Source of the DNA: Patiria miniata
Taxonomy: Eukaryota; Echinodermata; Asteroidea; Valvatida; Asterinidae
Assembly (NCBI RefSeq): GCF_015706575.1
Contig: NW_024037053.1
Coordinates: 5,022,001 to 5,086,000 of the forward strand
DNA length: 64,000 nucleotides
Direction: 5' to 3'
Shown here: positions 47,077 to 59,800 of the stretch, piece by piece
How the letters are laid out: every line of letters begins with the position of its first letter
How positions within the stretch are numbered: position 1 is the stretch's first letter
Made by a program: the position numbers and the translations under genes
Notes under the pieces: generated by a model
The model's database searches: none
What the model saw: only the letters and a program-made list of their open reading frames with translations
What the model was told of the DNA's origin: nothing

Positions 47077-47330
47077 TCCCACTTCGTGACCGCGTAGCCG
47101 CCAACAGGGTAGTTGGTTTGGACTTAGAATTTTTTCAGCAACTCCCATTCCTTTTGTGTTGCTTCGTTCTCAAGCATATTCAAGGGGACTCCCACTCCGT
47201 AGCCTCGTAGCCGCCAACAGGGTGGTTGGTTTGGACTTAGAATTTTTTTCAGCAACTCCCATTCATTTTGTGTTGCTTCGTTCTCAAATAATGGACCTCC
47301 ACTCAGTATCCGCGTAGCTGGCAATGGACT
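47077..47330. repeat. 114-bp tandem repeat, about 2.2 copies
   Basis: GTAGCCGCCAACAGGG starts at 47094 and again at 47208, each followed by GTTGGTTTGGACTTAG, CAGCAACTCCCATTC and TTGTGTTGCTTCGTTCTCAA. A partial third unit with GCGTAGCTGGCAATGGACTTG follows near 47312. It lies upstream of HEATR1. Confidence 0.85.
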
Positions 47331-47529
47331 TGAATTGTTTCTTTTGCAGTGATTCCAACCTCGTAGCCAGTGATTTTAGGGGTAAATTTCCGAGTGGCGG
47401 GGTATTCTGCAATTACTCCATCACAAGAAGTATGTTTTTAATGCACCCTAATTCATTGTTCATCGTTGTCGTCGTCCTGCACTGTTTGGTGGCCACCTAT
47501 TTACTTCCCTTAATTATGCACTTTGCCTG

Positions 47530-47537
47530 TGACGTCA
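47530..47537. promoter_or_regulatory. HEATR1: CRE palindrome TGACGTCA (proximal to HEATR1)
   Basis: A perfect TGACGTCA about 280 bases upstream of the HEATR1 start codon, where a promoter is expected. CREB/ATF binding is inferred from the motif alone. Confidence 0.4.
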
Positions 47538-47817
47538 CTTCTGCACCATCCGAGTAAAGCTGACTAGCTGAATAAGGATTTCACCACTCAAGACTCAAGA
47601 CTCAAGAAAAACCAAAGAATAAAGAGAGCCCACTAGTTTACAGCCCTGTTTGTTTGTCGTGTTTGGCTAGATTAATAAAGTTTTGGTTGGCAAGTAACGA
47701 GTTAAGCCTGGCCCAGCTGGGCCAAAATATTTTTATCACCAACATAATTTAGGGCCTATCAAGTTTTTGAATTAACACTCATTCTTGACTTGGCAGAATT
47801 CTTCTTGGCCACTGAAG

Positions 47818-50800
47818 ATGACGTCTTTAGCTCAGCAACTGAAACGTCTTGCTTTGCCACAAGGTCGGGCTGGCACTGTAACTCATGACAAGCACCGTAA
47901 ATCGCTGCTCTTTGATTCAAAGGAAGCTGCCACATTAGATCGAGAAACCTTCTATGCTTTAGGTAAGATTAACTTATTTTAAATTTCTCTCTAATGACTT
48001 TGACGCAGAAATATGCTTCTTATATATTACATCTCAGTGACAAACATTTAAGTACATTTTTAGAGATTAGAAATTGATTTAAAATGGTTTAATGTTGAAG
48101 ACCGACAATTTGATTAATCTGCCTGTTCCTGTGTCAATTTGCACTTTGAAGATTTGAAGCCTGAGGGCATGGAAATGTGGCAGTCGTTTTTTTATAAAGA
48201 GTGATTCATTCGTTTCATTGTTACTTTTCCATTACTTTTCTCTTCTTATGTATCAGGTGTGAATGGTCTCCAAGAATTGGAAAACATTGATCCTACCTTT
48301 CAAGAGTTTGAAAATACCCTATTTGACGAAGCCTCAAAGTCGCTTGAGCGTTCCATCCAGACCCAGGAAGTCAATGCCCGGCTTGATCGTAAGATTCGAC
48401 GGTTCTTGCTGCGACTGTCACCATTCTTCTTGTTAAAGCCGGCGCAGAAAGCCACGGAGTGGCTCATTCACAGGTTAATATACAGAGTTGATCGAGGATT
48501 GATTTAGATGACAGTATTACAATCGAGTCCATCAAAATTACATCACAATCTGGTCAAAGGTAATAGTGGATGAACAATAGCAAAAGGAATTCCTTTGTTA
48601 ACCAGTCAGAATAGCTTCTGACTTAACTTGGGACTGGATGACCTTTGACAAGACTTGTGAATTATTTGATGATTGACCCTTGAACATTCCAATCTTCTGG
48701 TTTGTAAACTCAGCAAATTCATTGACAAACTTAAGTTTTCTAAAGTGTTTTTTCTCAGTGGTTCCCTCATGTATTTCTTCCGTAGATTTTCCATTCACGA
48801 GTACAACGTTGACGACTTACTGGCATGTGTCATCCCGTACCACGACACCAAGATCTTTGTCCGTGTGGTTCAGCTGCTGAATCTGCAGGAAGATACTAAC
48901 AAGTGGCACTGGCTTCAACCCATACAGGTATGAGGTCAAAGGTCATGGTTGCATCGTGTAATGACAAAATGTAGTCAGAGAATATAGAAGGGGTCAGAAA
49001 TTCTCTTTTGTAAACTTCACAAAATTCTATGTCTTCGGACCTTGTAGGTCCCGTTCCTTTTACTCCTTGTACATCTTTTGTAAAAATTGGTTCAATCTGT
49101 GGGGTAAACCAAACTAATGCTTGGTTCTGCTTTTAATTTGAAGAAAATCAATTCGACACCTGGGTTTATTACCAACAAGATTAGAACTCAAACAATTCTT
49201 ACGGAAAGAATGAACTGCATCCTGACGCCACTTTTTTCATCACATGTCATCACAATGAAGGTCAATCATCGCAAAAATGTTGAAAAGACATGAATCTGGG
49301 ACTGAGAAACATTTCCAATTTTGTTAGGAAATACTTTGAAAATCTACTTGACTCTCCATAAACTTTGTACACAACTGCTGAAGTGGAATTTGGATACTAA
49401 ATTCTTTCCATTCTTACTTGTTGAAGGGGATAGTCAGAAGTTGATGTTTATTCATAGATACATCAAAATACCTTAATATTTGTTTGCCCACCGTAGACTC
49501 CTGGTGTGCCTTTGTCAAGGACAACTGTCATCAACCAGTGCTACAAAGATCCAGGCTTCCTTCGGTTTGTGTGTGAGCTTGTGCTATCAGCCATTAAGGT
49601 AAAATCAACTAAAGAAGAAACAAATCCTAACAAGACATCTTCTTGTTTTATTGAAATGACAATTATATTAGTGTTGCAGTTAAGAGAAAAGCTCTATCTA
49701 GCAAACTGCAGAGGCTCAGATGCTTGTTGGTCTACAAGGTTAACATAAGTTACCCGTAGGTTTCATAAATGATCCGGTTTTTTTTATAACTTTGTTTTCA
49801 GGTTTGCATCTAGTCTGAAAATGTGGGACTCTCAATACTGTGTACGAGACTCCCAAAACTTAAGATAGTAAAAACATGCAAAACCAGAAAATAGACTGGC
49901 ACATGAAACAACCAGTCCTGCATCAGTCAACTGTCCAAATAAACATCTGGTACCTAGTGTCTATGTCTACACATTCTCCATTGTCATGCCAGCAGACTAC
50001 CGGAGGGCCAGTCTTCTCAACAAGTTGGACATGATCCAGTCCAGTCTTGAGCTTCAAATTGAAATCACTTTGCATCACTCTCAGGTGCAAAATGTTGAAG
50101 AAAAGTCTCATTTAAAATTTGAACGGAGACCTCAAGCTGGGCTAGTGATGCCTCATGACAATTTTAGAGACTTTTGTCAGCCAGAGAGTGAGTAAAGTTG
50201 GCTTTGTTTTATTTTGCATGTTTTTTTCTGCGTTCAAGGTCCCAGTCTGGTTTGCATGAATAACAGAATTCGAACATTGTGTGTGTTTTGTTTAGGCTCA
50301 TAAACGAGTAACCACCCACTCACCTGATTATGATGACCCTTCGTCTACGGATGGTGAAGCGCCCTCTAGCTCAGCTGACTCGTTGCTGCGAGTCGTAACA
50401 TGTTTCTACTGCTCAGCTGTCGTTGGGGCGATTGAGTTTGCCAAACATGTGAATGAGAAGCTCCTGTCTGGGATCCTTCCTTATGTCTTGAAGGGTCTGA
50501 AATCCAAGTAGGTTGAGTGACTCAGTATTGCTGGGACCAGAGACGAACAACTTATTCTACCAATTGCAAGACTCACAAAAGACTAACCAATGTCCTATAA
50601 AAGGACAACACAATGACCTTCAAGTCCGAAGGCTTGCAAGAAAACTGAACAAGGCTTACTCGGGAGAGACCTGAGCCTATGACCTTCTGATTACTTGATG
50701 GAATTTTCAAGTGACATCTTCCTCAATCTTTCAAAATCCTCTAAAAATCTTTTGATGGCTTTTGAAGGGTGTTGAAGGGTTAAGCTTAACTGAGTTTGTG

Positions 50801-53800
50801 AAATTTGTTCTTAGGTTTGCAGACTACCAGGCATCTAGCTACATGATCACCTGTCAGCTTGCTATTAAAGTCAAGATGAAGATGGATCTAGTAGATCCTA
50901 TCATCAGAAGTATATGTAAGGTACGTTGATATCCAGTCTTTGCATTGTTCATACAGGGGGCCACATACAATCAGGAACAATACCGTTGGGCTACATCAGA
51001 ATTTCTGTAGAAGGGTTATTGTCTAGATCTTCAACAATTACATCTACATGGGCACATTTACACAAGCCTGACATTCACAGCACTGTCAGTTAAAGTTTTT
51101 CAAAACGTTGAAATGCAAGTTTCTTGTTTTCCCCCCTTCCTTTTTAGCATCTGACTCCTACCTTGGCCGTGGAAGGATTATCTTGCGTTGCTATCCTCTG
51201 CCATACTCAACCTGTCCAAGAATTTCCAGAGAGGTATTTTCATAAACCGTTCTGTAATTTTTACTAAAACAATACTTGACAGTGCTTTCAAGCTCCTTTA
51301 GAATTTAAAGATAATTCCAAAGCTACTTTCCGTGTATTTAAGTTTTCCTGTAAAACACGGGTTTCAGGCATTTAAAAAAAATTGCAGATGCACTATGTAG
51401 GTGTGAATACTGTTCTTGTATACCTAAAAATGTCTTGCAAAAAATTGAAAACCCACTTTTATACCTGACGTTTGACTGTATGTAACCTATTTTGTTTTAA
51501 GACGACTTTTTAAATGTCACAAATCTTTAACCAATTGACCTTTGTGATTTGATCTTTGCAAGTCAAGATTGTGAATGACTTCTTAATTGTTTTCTCAAAT
51601 GAAAACAGTGCCTTCAAGAAACTGTGTACTTTTACCAGTACACTGAGTGCATTGGAGCTGCTGTCACAGGCAGCAAACTCAACCCCTCTGTTGAAGCTGT
51701 TTCTCACTAGGCTCATCAGTGCAACAATGCACAGTGAAGCAGAGGAGCACCAGGATAACATGGGGGAGGAGGAAGGCAATATATACTCAGCCATGCTGGA
51801 GGGAATCTTATCCAGAGTTCAGCTTGAGGCCAGCTTGAGAAAGGAAATGGCAAAGTAAGGCCCAAGAAGGTTGATTCAGTTGTAGTTTGTTTGTTGTTTG
51901 AGCAAACTGTATAAAGATACTCAACAAACCCTGACATTGCATTCTGCTCTCGAGCAAAATTTCAAGTTGCTATGTTACTAAGTGATTTCATGATGTATTG
52001 GTCAATGAACGTCAAGGTGTTTAGGGCTTGATTTTGATACTTAATTATTTCCATCATTTTTTATCTTTGTTTTTTAGTGACATCACAATCTCTTTGCCAA
52101 ATCGCGTCAAAGAACAGTCAAAAGCTTGCCCGCTGTTAATGATTTTTAAAATGAATAAACTATCATTGTGTGATGCATTATCGCTAGACATTCTTGTGAC
52201 GTTACTTTCTGTGTGTTCCTTTAAGGATGCTTCTAAAAGAGTATGTGAATGTGAGAAAAGAACTTGGGAAACGGACGTCGTTGGTGATGAGTTTGAAGGA
52301 GAGAGTGTCATCTGTTGTTGCAGCTTTGGAAAGAAGGTAGGCTGTCTGTAAACAAGTAGAAAGCTTTGTCTAAGAGATTAGGAGGGGGGGGGGGAGGTGT
52401 ATGAGCCTTGGCTTTGTCTTGGGTGTACACTCCGAGCTCCTGCCTTCTGAATTTCAGACCCCTGATTAAAAGCCATTTTGTCAAGAAAGAGCATTTTGTT
52501 AGACGCTGATTCTTGGATTTTTTTGTTATCACAGGTATCCAGAAGCCATGGATGTAGCCATTGGATCGGTCATGTCTCAAGACATGGACACCAAAGATCA
52601 GAAACTCATTCAAGAACTCGTCTCCATGTCTGTCTCTGCATCCAAGCATCAGGTATACATGTCTTTGAATTGTACATGTTCCCTCAATTACACCCATTTC
52701 GGACTAGAGTTCCAGATTCATTCCAAACCCAATTTGCAAAAAAAAAAATCCTTAGTTCAAATCATTCAAAATGTCTGTGAGTCCAGTCAGTGGAAAATGA
52801 ACATGGATGAAGTTCATGTCTGAAGCTAGGAGAAATAGTTAGAGACAAAATATCTTGCCCAAAAAACAGTCACCATGCTTTTACTGGCTGAACTATCAGT
52901 AAGAACTAGACTCTGTGGTCCCAGATCACGAAACTACAGCACTCCATTACTGCGGCTAATGTCTTCTGTCATTCTTATCTCAGCCTATATCAGGAACCAA
53001 GACGACACTAATCCTGAGTCTGAACCATGCAAATGCTGACATAAGACTTCTAGGAGTTCGGCATCTAAGAGAGAGAATTGAAGCGGGTGAATCGTTGGAG
53101 GAGTTCTGTATCGAGTCGTTGCTACAGCGTCTACAAGACGATAAGCTGCATGTGGTGAATGCTGCACTCCAAATTGGCCAAGTAAACAGGACAACTTTGT
53201 TTGATTTCTTGTAATGAAAGTCTGATTCCTAAAATGGGCCTATGTAGATGGTGCTTTGCTATCCTTGGAATATTTGTAGAAGTATCAGGAGAATGCAAAA
53301 CCAGGATTTCTGCTTAACACTTCTGGTGCAATAAACCTAGATCTAAACTCCACTTCTTAAAACATTGTTTATTTGCAGCCATTGTGCAAGCTTCTTCCGC
53401 AGGACAAATTGTTTGAAATTCTGACGGGTATTCTACGGAAGGGAAAGATGAAGACAAGTAAAGGGTATGTTCCTTGGATAACTGAACCAAGAAATGTTAT
53501 GTTCTGATTACGACTTGATTGCAATATTGAATGCTTTGTCGCCGAACAATTTCAGCCAAATTAATTGGCCAGTCGCCCCCCCTCCCTCTTTATTGTTTCT
53601 CCTCCCAACCCTGCATGCTTGTGTGTCCCCTACATGTTTGTTTCTTGTTTCTCTGTTATTTGCCTCTGAAAAGGCCTTGCTAAGGACGAAATACATCAGG
53701 CCACCCTAATTTGTTTTTAAATTAAATTGTTCTTAAAGTACCAGTTTATGTGTTCTAAGAGTTGTCATTTTATTTTTTTTAAATAAGAAGCTGCTAAGGC

Positions 53801-56800
53801 ACCAAACAATCTTACATGACCCAGCCGTGACCTTAACCTATATTGAGATCTTTGAGCTAGTATTTTGCATGAGCATCAGATTTTTGCCAAATGGCAAAGT
53901 TTGCCTTGTGGGATTTGCATTTGTAAAACAGATACTTTATTTGTATTCAACATGTCTTGCAGATTAACTTCCATCAAACTCTCCTTGAAGCTTCTTGGGA
54001 ATGGACATCTTTGGAATATTAGCAAAGATCAGCAGGTATCTCTTGTGCCCCTTGTCTTACCCTATATGATCTACCGAAGCGAAGAGACTGCTGAGACAGC
54101 TAAGGAATTAATTGACATCATTAAGACGTCTACAATGCTGATGGGTCTGAGGATTTTCCATGGCATTGGCAAGGGTGGGTGCCATTCGAGTTGTTTTCAG
54201 GATGAGTGAAACTTAAACTTAATCATTACACAGATGAAAATAAAATCATAAAACAAGACATTGATGCCTCTCTTGACATAAATCTTGTCTTTAATTGCAC
54301 CTTATGTTAGGCAAGAGTATTTGTGTTTCTACAAAATAATAATGTTTATGTCAGTGAAAGATTCAAAGTTTCAGGTTTCAAAGTCATACACAGTTACAAT
54401 TTGACAGACTAATTTCAACTTCACTATCGCTGCGAAGCTATTCAATTTTTAAAGATCTGCTAAATTTTTGTTGTTGAAATTTTGAGCTTGAAAGTATTCT
54501 TACTTTCTATCTATTCCTTTTTTGTTGTTGTAGCTTATCAAGGACAGACTTTTGATACCTCCGCAGTAACCAGCTCCTTGATTGAAATCCTGGCTCTCAA
54601 CTTGGCAAAGTGTGGCCCTAATGAGCAGAAGAAAATGGTAATATGTAGGCTGTGGTGTTTACATGCAAATTGTTTAGTGGCAAGCAACCTTCAAATAGGC
54701 AGACAAGTCTCTGTTGTCATTGTTCTGTCTCAAAGGTAGTTTTAACTGTTTTGTTCTAACCTAATATTTCAGTCATTTTAAAAAGTTGTTTCTTCTTTCT
54801 TATTTCAAGATTGCCAGCCTCACGTCTTATGCTGATCAACCTCGTGCCCACCAATCCTTCTACAATGTATTGCTAGACTTCCTCCTTCTCAGGGTCATGC
54901 ATCATACCAAGGATCAAGTGCAGAAGTTGCGGGTTGCTGACATTTTGCTTCAACTCCTGGAGAAGGATGTGAAGAGGATGTTGGACCCAGGCCTCACCCT
55001 CACCCAGGTTTACTATGTTTGAACGTCTTATTTTTATCAGCACAGAAACTTTTTTTTTTTAAAGTGGCATGGTCATTTGGCTTGAAAATTTTTCCACAAT
55101 TATTGAACACAAAGGCTATTTGGGGTTTTTTAAAGTGCACTAACCTTAAAAAAAAAATTAGGGGCATTTAGACGAGAGGAAAATTTGTATTAACAATTAC
55201 ATATTTAATTGTGTAAGTGAGCACAGATTTCCCAGAACTTCAAAATCTAAATTTCATTATGTATGTTTAGAAGCATTAAAAGTTATTTTTTTTAACCAAA
55301 TTTAAACAAAAGCCGGGAGAGCCTTTACCAAGACTGAGTGGTAACCATGACAACCTACCTACGGAAGTGCATGCTCATCTCTGCAATCTACTGATACAAA
55401 GACAGAAGCAACAACATGGCGGAGTCAATCCCAGAATGCATCAGTCTCAGGTGGAGACGACACTGTGGTGTCTGGAGAGCATTGTAGGAGAAATCAAAAT
55501 GCCGCAAGGGCTCAAGTCACGTAAGTGTAGTGTGTTTAGGTTGTTGTAAATTTTATTGTAAATTAATATTTTATGCATCCCTTTTTTGGCTCTGTGCTGT
55601 TGGATATTGTTCGAAAGAAAGAAATAAATAAGTACAATAAAATCAATAAATAAAAGTCTCTGAGCATATGTTTGCTTCTTTGCTAGACCGTCACGTGTAC
55701 ATACCCAATTAGCTGTGCAATACTACAAAAGCATTTTGATTGTATATCCATGTGTATCTTATTTTCCAAACTATGATATGTTTTTAGTGGTAAAACAAAT
55801 ATAGGTAATTGACTAACACTTACATATATATAACCCAATTTGCAGAAGGCCAATTTCATTTTCTTTCAATCATAACATTTTGTTTCCTTCATGAATTACT
55901 TGAAAGACTCTCTTTTTTTGTTTTCTATTCCACAGAGCCAAAGATGTGGGCGTCTGCCAGATGGAAAGATGACCCGATCAATTCCTACCTGACATGGCTC
56001 CTGCATCTGGTTGACCTTTTGACCCAAGCTGCTGGGGTCAAAGAGAAAAAGGTTCAACATGCCCCAGAGTTTAAGAATATCTTGACAAAAGTTGTACAGG
56101 TAAGTATTCCACAACATTTTTCACTACGTTGAAACTTTTCAATGTCAACTTATATTTGATGTAGCAAGTACATTTCCATTCCTTCTTCTTGACACATCTT
56201 GCAGTCCCATTGGTATTGTAGAAAGGATTTACGAAACTGACTGCTAGTTTTAGTGCATGCTGTTAAACAAAGCTTTTGGAAAATTTGCAGGAGAAAACTT
56301 GGAGTTGAACTACTAGCCTTCTGAACATGAAGCAACAGTTTTGATGATGAATTGTTGTTTCAAATTCTTTAGGACCACTTGTGCACACCGGATCTCCTCT
56401 GGAACTTTCTGTGTCTTGTCTGGACCCTACCTCATCAGTCGCCAAGTACCCAGTTTTACCCCGTGTCCGTCTTCTACCTGGCACGATGTCTTCATATCGG
56501 CCTGACCAGTACCAAGGAGTCATCCATGACCTCGGAGGTCGTGACCCGACTGTTGGGTCAAGAGTCAGAAGGTGAAATTCAAGACGTTCCGTTTGTATCC
56601 GTCTAACATTAGGTTCTGTCTGAATCTGTTTTCTTGAGCTTTTGGCTAGGTCTTAATCCATTACAAGTACATGGGAAAAGGTTGACAATAGACTAGTCAT
56701 AGCTCTGGATGCCTGTTTTGGACATGGCTTAGTCTCCAGTATACTGTTAATATAGTTTGTTCAAAAGCAAGATAATTTAGATCAACTCAGCAGGCACTAT

Positions 56801-59800
56801 CGATTTGAACTTTTGGTATTTATGGAAAATTTACTTAAATCAAACCTTTGTTGCTTGACAGTTCTCCCCTCCATGCTTGTGGTGATGTCCACTGACCTGG
56901 AGCCAATCAGACAAGCCGCTGTACATTGTCTTCAATCCTTATTGGCCAATTTGAATGACGATGATTCCAAGACGCCCTACATCCAACTATCTCAATTCCT
57001 CATCAGTAAGGGGGATGGAATCATTGCAGATGCTGACTACTTGAAACAGGTAGGAAACCTTAACAGCAAGGTTTGCTTAGACTGAAAAATGATTACTTCT
57101 TTGCAGTGATCGAATCAAGAAATGACGACATCCGATTGTAAAACGGAAGGGTCGTCCTGGAGTGTATACTCCATAATATATATCACAAGAGTGTTATATT
57201 AATTGTTGGAGCCGTTGCTACCGTCACCATTATCTGTCACCAGAATTGTAATGACAGCTGTCATCATTAGCATTGTGACAGTGTCAGAAGCATTAGTTCC
57301 ATCATCAGTCTCATTGTCATGGCCATTATTGTCATGCATTTCAATATCACAAGATCCCATTTATTGCATAGTTTAGTTGTGGTACCCGCTGCTATATCAG
57401 ATTCGAACCAGCCAGTTGACCCCAGCAAGCTCAGTGGTGGAGTGGTAAGGTGTCTGCATTAGTAAGCAGGAGGTCTAGGGTTCAAGTCCCACCCGAGTAG
57501 TCTGTGATTTGTTTCTCAGTCACTCGGGAAAACACTGAGTGTACAGTGTTTATACGAATACGTCGGTGAAGGGCAAAACGCAATCATGAAGATCCCATTT
57601 TGCACTTTTTTTTAAGTTGCATCCTACTTTTTGTTTTACCAGGCCCTGAAATTGTACTTTGCCAATGTCAGCTCAGCTGCAAAGGTAGACCAGCCTCAAC
57701 CGCCGGCCACACCCAGAAAGAAGAAGAAAGGAAAGGGTGCCGCAGCCGAGAATCTGCATCCTAAGATCCAATGCTTGAATTGGTTGTTGGTGTTTGTCAA
57801 CAAGGAGAGCACACCGTGGCATTTACAACGTGCTGTCCTGTCAGTGATGTCTGAAGTTCATAACGAGGTAAGACATGCAATGCTAATATTATCCCTAACT
57901 TCAAATATTTTCCCAAACCCAATTACTTTCCAGAGCACACTAATGACTTGAGTCTGCTCTTATCCAGATTTTGTTCAAAGTGAAGTTCATTGCAATCAGG
58001 CTTTCAAGTATAACTACTTTTCCTATTTTTTCTTATTTTTTTTTTACCTTGCTCCTACTTTTCAATTTTTTTCTTGAAATTTCTACTTTTTCCTACCTTT
58101 TCCTACTTTTTTCTACCTTTTCCTACTTTTTTGTCCCATTACTCCAAAAAAATTAGATCTCATTGAAAAGTACTCCTGAAAGCTTGCAAAAGTCACATTT
58201 TTATCCTAATTTTGTGTCTGTTTGAAAGCCTGTGAAATTCAAATGTATATTCAGCTTTGAAAACCTAAATCTGCGGCCAAATTTAAGTTGTGTGTCTAGC
58301 CATGCCTCAAATCAAGTTTGAATAAAACCTCAAACCAACAAGTTTTACCCTGCGGTGGGGGGGGGGGGGGTAAATTTCAATGTATTTCTGGTTCTCTTTG
58401 ACATTCAACCACCGCTCTCTCTGGAACTCCAGCTACAAACAAAAACCTCATTCAGCACTTCACATATAAATGAGAGAGATGTTTGTTTTTTACAGCACAT
58501 TCTGTCTTTGCTACTGGACATGTTCCATGATCTCGTGGATCCAAGTCAGGCCAAATCAGGAATGAACGATGACAAGGCAGTGATTCTAGACAGCATTATC
58601 CGACGTTTCATCCCCGAAACGGCAGCTCTCTTGCAACATTGTTTTGATGACATTGTTGTTGGCTTGAAAAGAGAAAAAGATGTGCCTCCATTGGGGAAAT
58701 CTCCACAAAAGATGATTCTTAAACAGGTATTGATAACATTTATAAATCCAACGAAGTAAGCGGTTATTAAAAACCCCTGTCATTGATAATTTCAGTAAAA
58801 CCCAAGAACAGAATTTCAGCAAATTTAATATCAAGCAATTTATAAGATTTGGTCGATAATAAAGAAAAGCTCTTTAATTCTGTCTTCATACTTCAGCGTT
58901 GGAAATTTTGTCTCGTTTTTTTAAAAGTTATGTTCATGATAACACAGTATAACATAAAAATGTTTTGGAGGAAACACTTCTAGAAGATTTTCCCTGAAAC
59001 AGACTGTCTCTATGAAAGAAAGTTATAATTTCGACCTCCAACATATAGCATATAAATAGCACTATCTGCAATCATTTCAAAGCTAAGAACTGTGCGAAAG
59101 ATTTTTTTATTGCCTTTTGGACACGTTCATAGAGATTGTGTTGTTATTTCCAGATAACACCAGCCTTCTTCAGTGCGATACCGACAAGTGTCTTAAAGCA
59201 GCAACTCCTATCAAGTTTGATAGATCAGCAGGTAGCTACCCAAAATTCACTGGTGGCTTCTAGCATCGGACGAACCCTCAGAAAGGTACTACCCTAGTCT
59301 TATTCATGCTGGGCTAGTTATTCAGGCTTTGTACTTCAACTTTGAAATCAACGTCTGATTTAAAAGGCTCAGAGAAGTTTATTTTGTAAAGATACTAAGC
59401 ATTATATACTAAAATTATATTTTCTTTTTTTAGTTGCCCCTTGAAGCCGAACAAATTGTAAATGAACTCAACAAATTTCAGGCGGATGGAAAAGTAACAA
59501 GTCTGAGAGGTGCCAAGAGAGCAAGGGGGTAAGTCAAGAGGAACTTCAAAAGAAATAGAATAATAGAGTGGAAAGCAGTCAAACAAAAGTGGAAAACAGT
59601 GTTTGAAATTGTTTTTTTTTGTTTTTTTGTTAAAGGGGTATGGATTGTATTTTGTCTTTGTGTGTTGTTTCTCTGACAATGGAAAGGTTTTTTGTTTTTG
59701 TTTTTAGTACTTCTTAATGTGATAGAATTCTTTACTAAAATAGAGTGTTGGTGATATGTTTATATCTTATTCCCATACCACTTTAAGACTTTGGTTAGTC

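Larger units (their letters stand above)
43641..47817. other. Intergenic region between the receptor gene and HEATR1
   Basis: The two genes are divergently transcribed about 4.2 kb apart. The region holds a Harbinger-like MITE (43890-44257), GAGTC-rich sequence (45475-45690), a foldback element (46322-46839), a tandem repeat (47077-47330) and CRE palindromes. Between 44262 and 45470 nothing is recognised apart from a short minus-strand frame, which I rejected. Confidence 0.55.

Noticed and set aside
52028-52351. 107-codon plus-strand open frame, with an alternative exon start at 52078, inside HEATR1
   Set aside because: It is entered by a good TTTTTTAG acceptor, but its frame does not join exon 10. 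The 52226-52336 exon in another frame joins both neighbours and reads as HEATR1.
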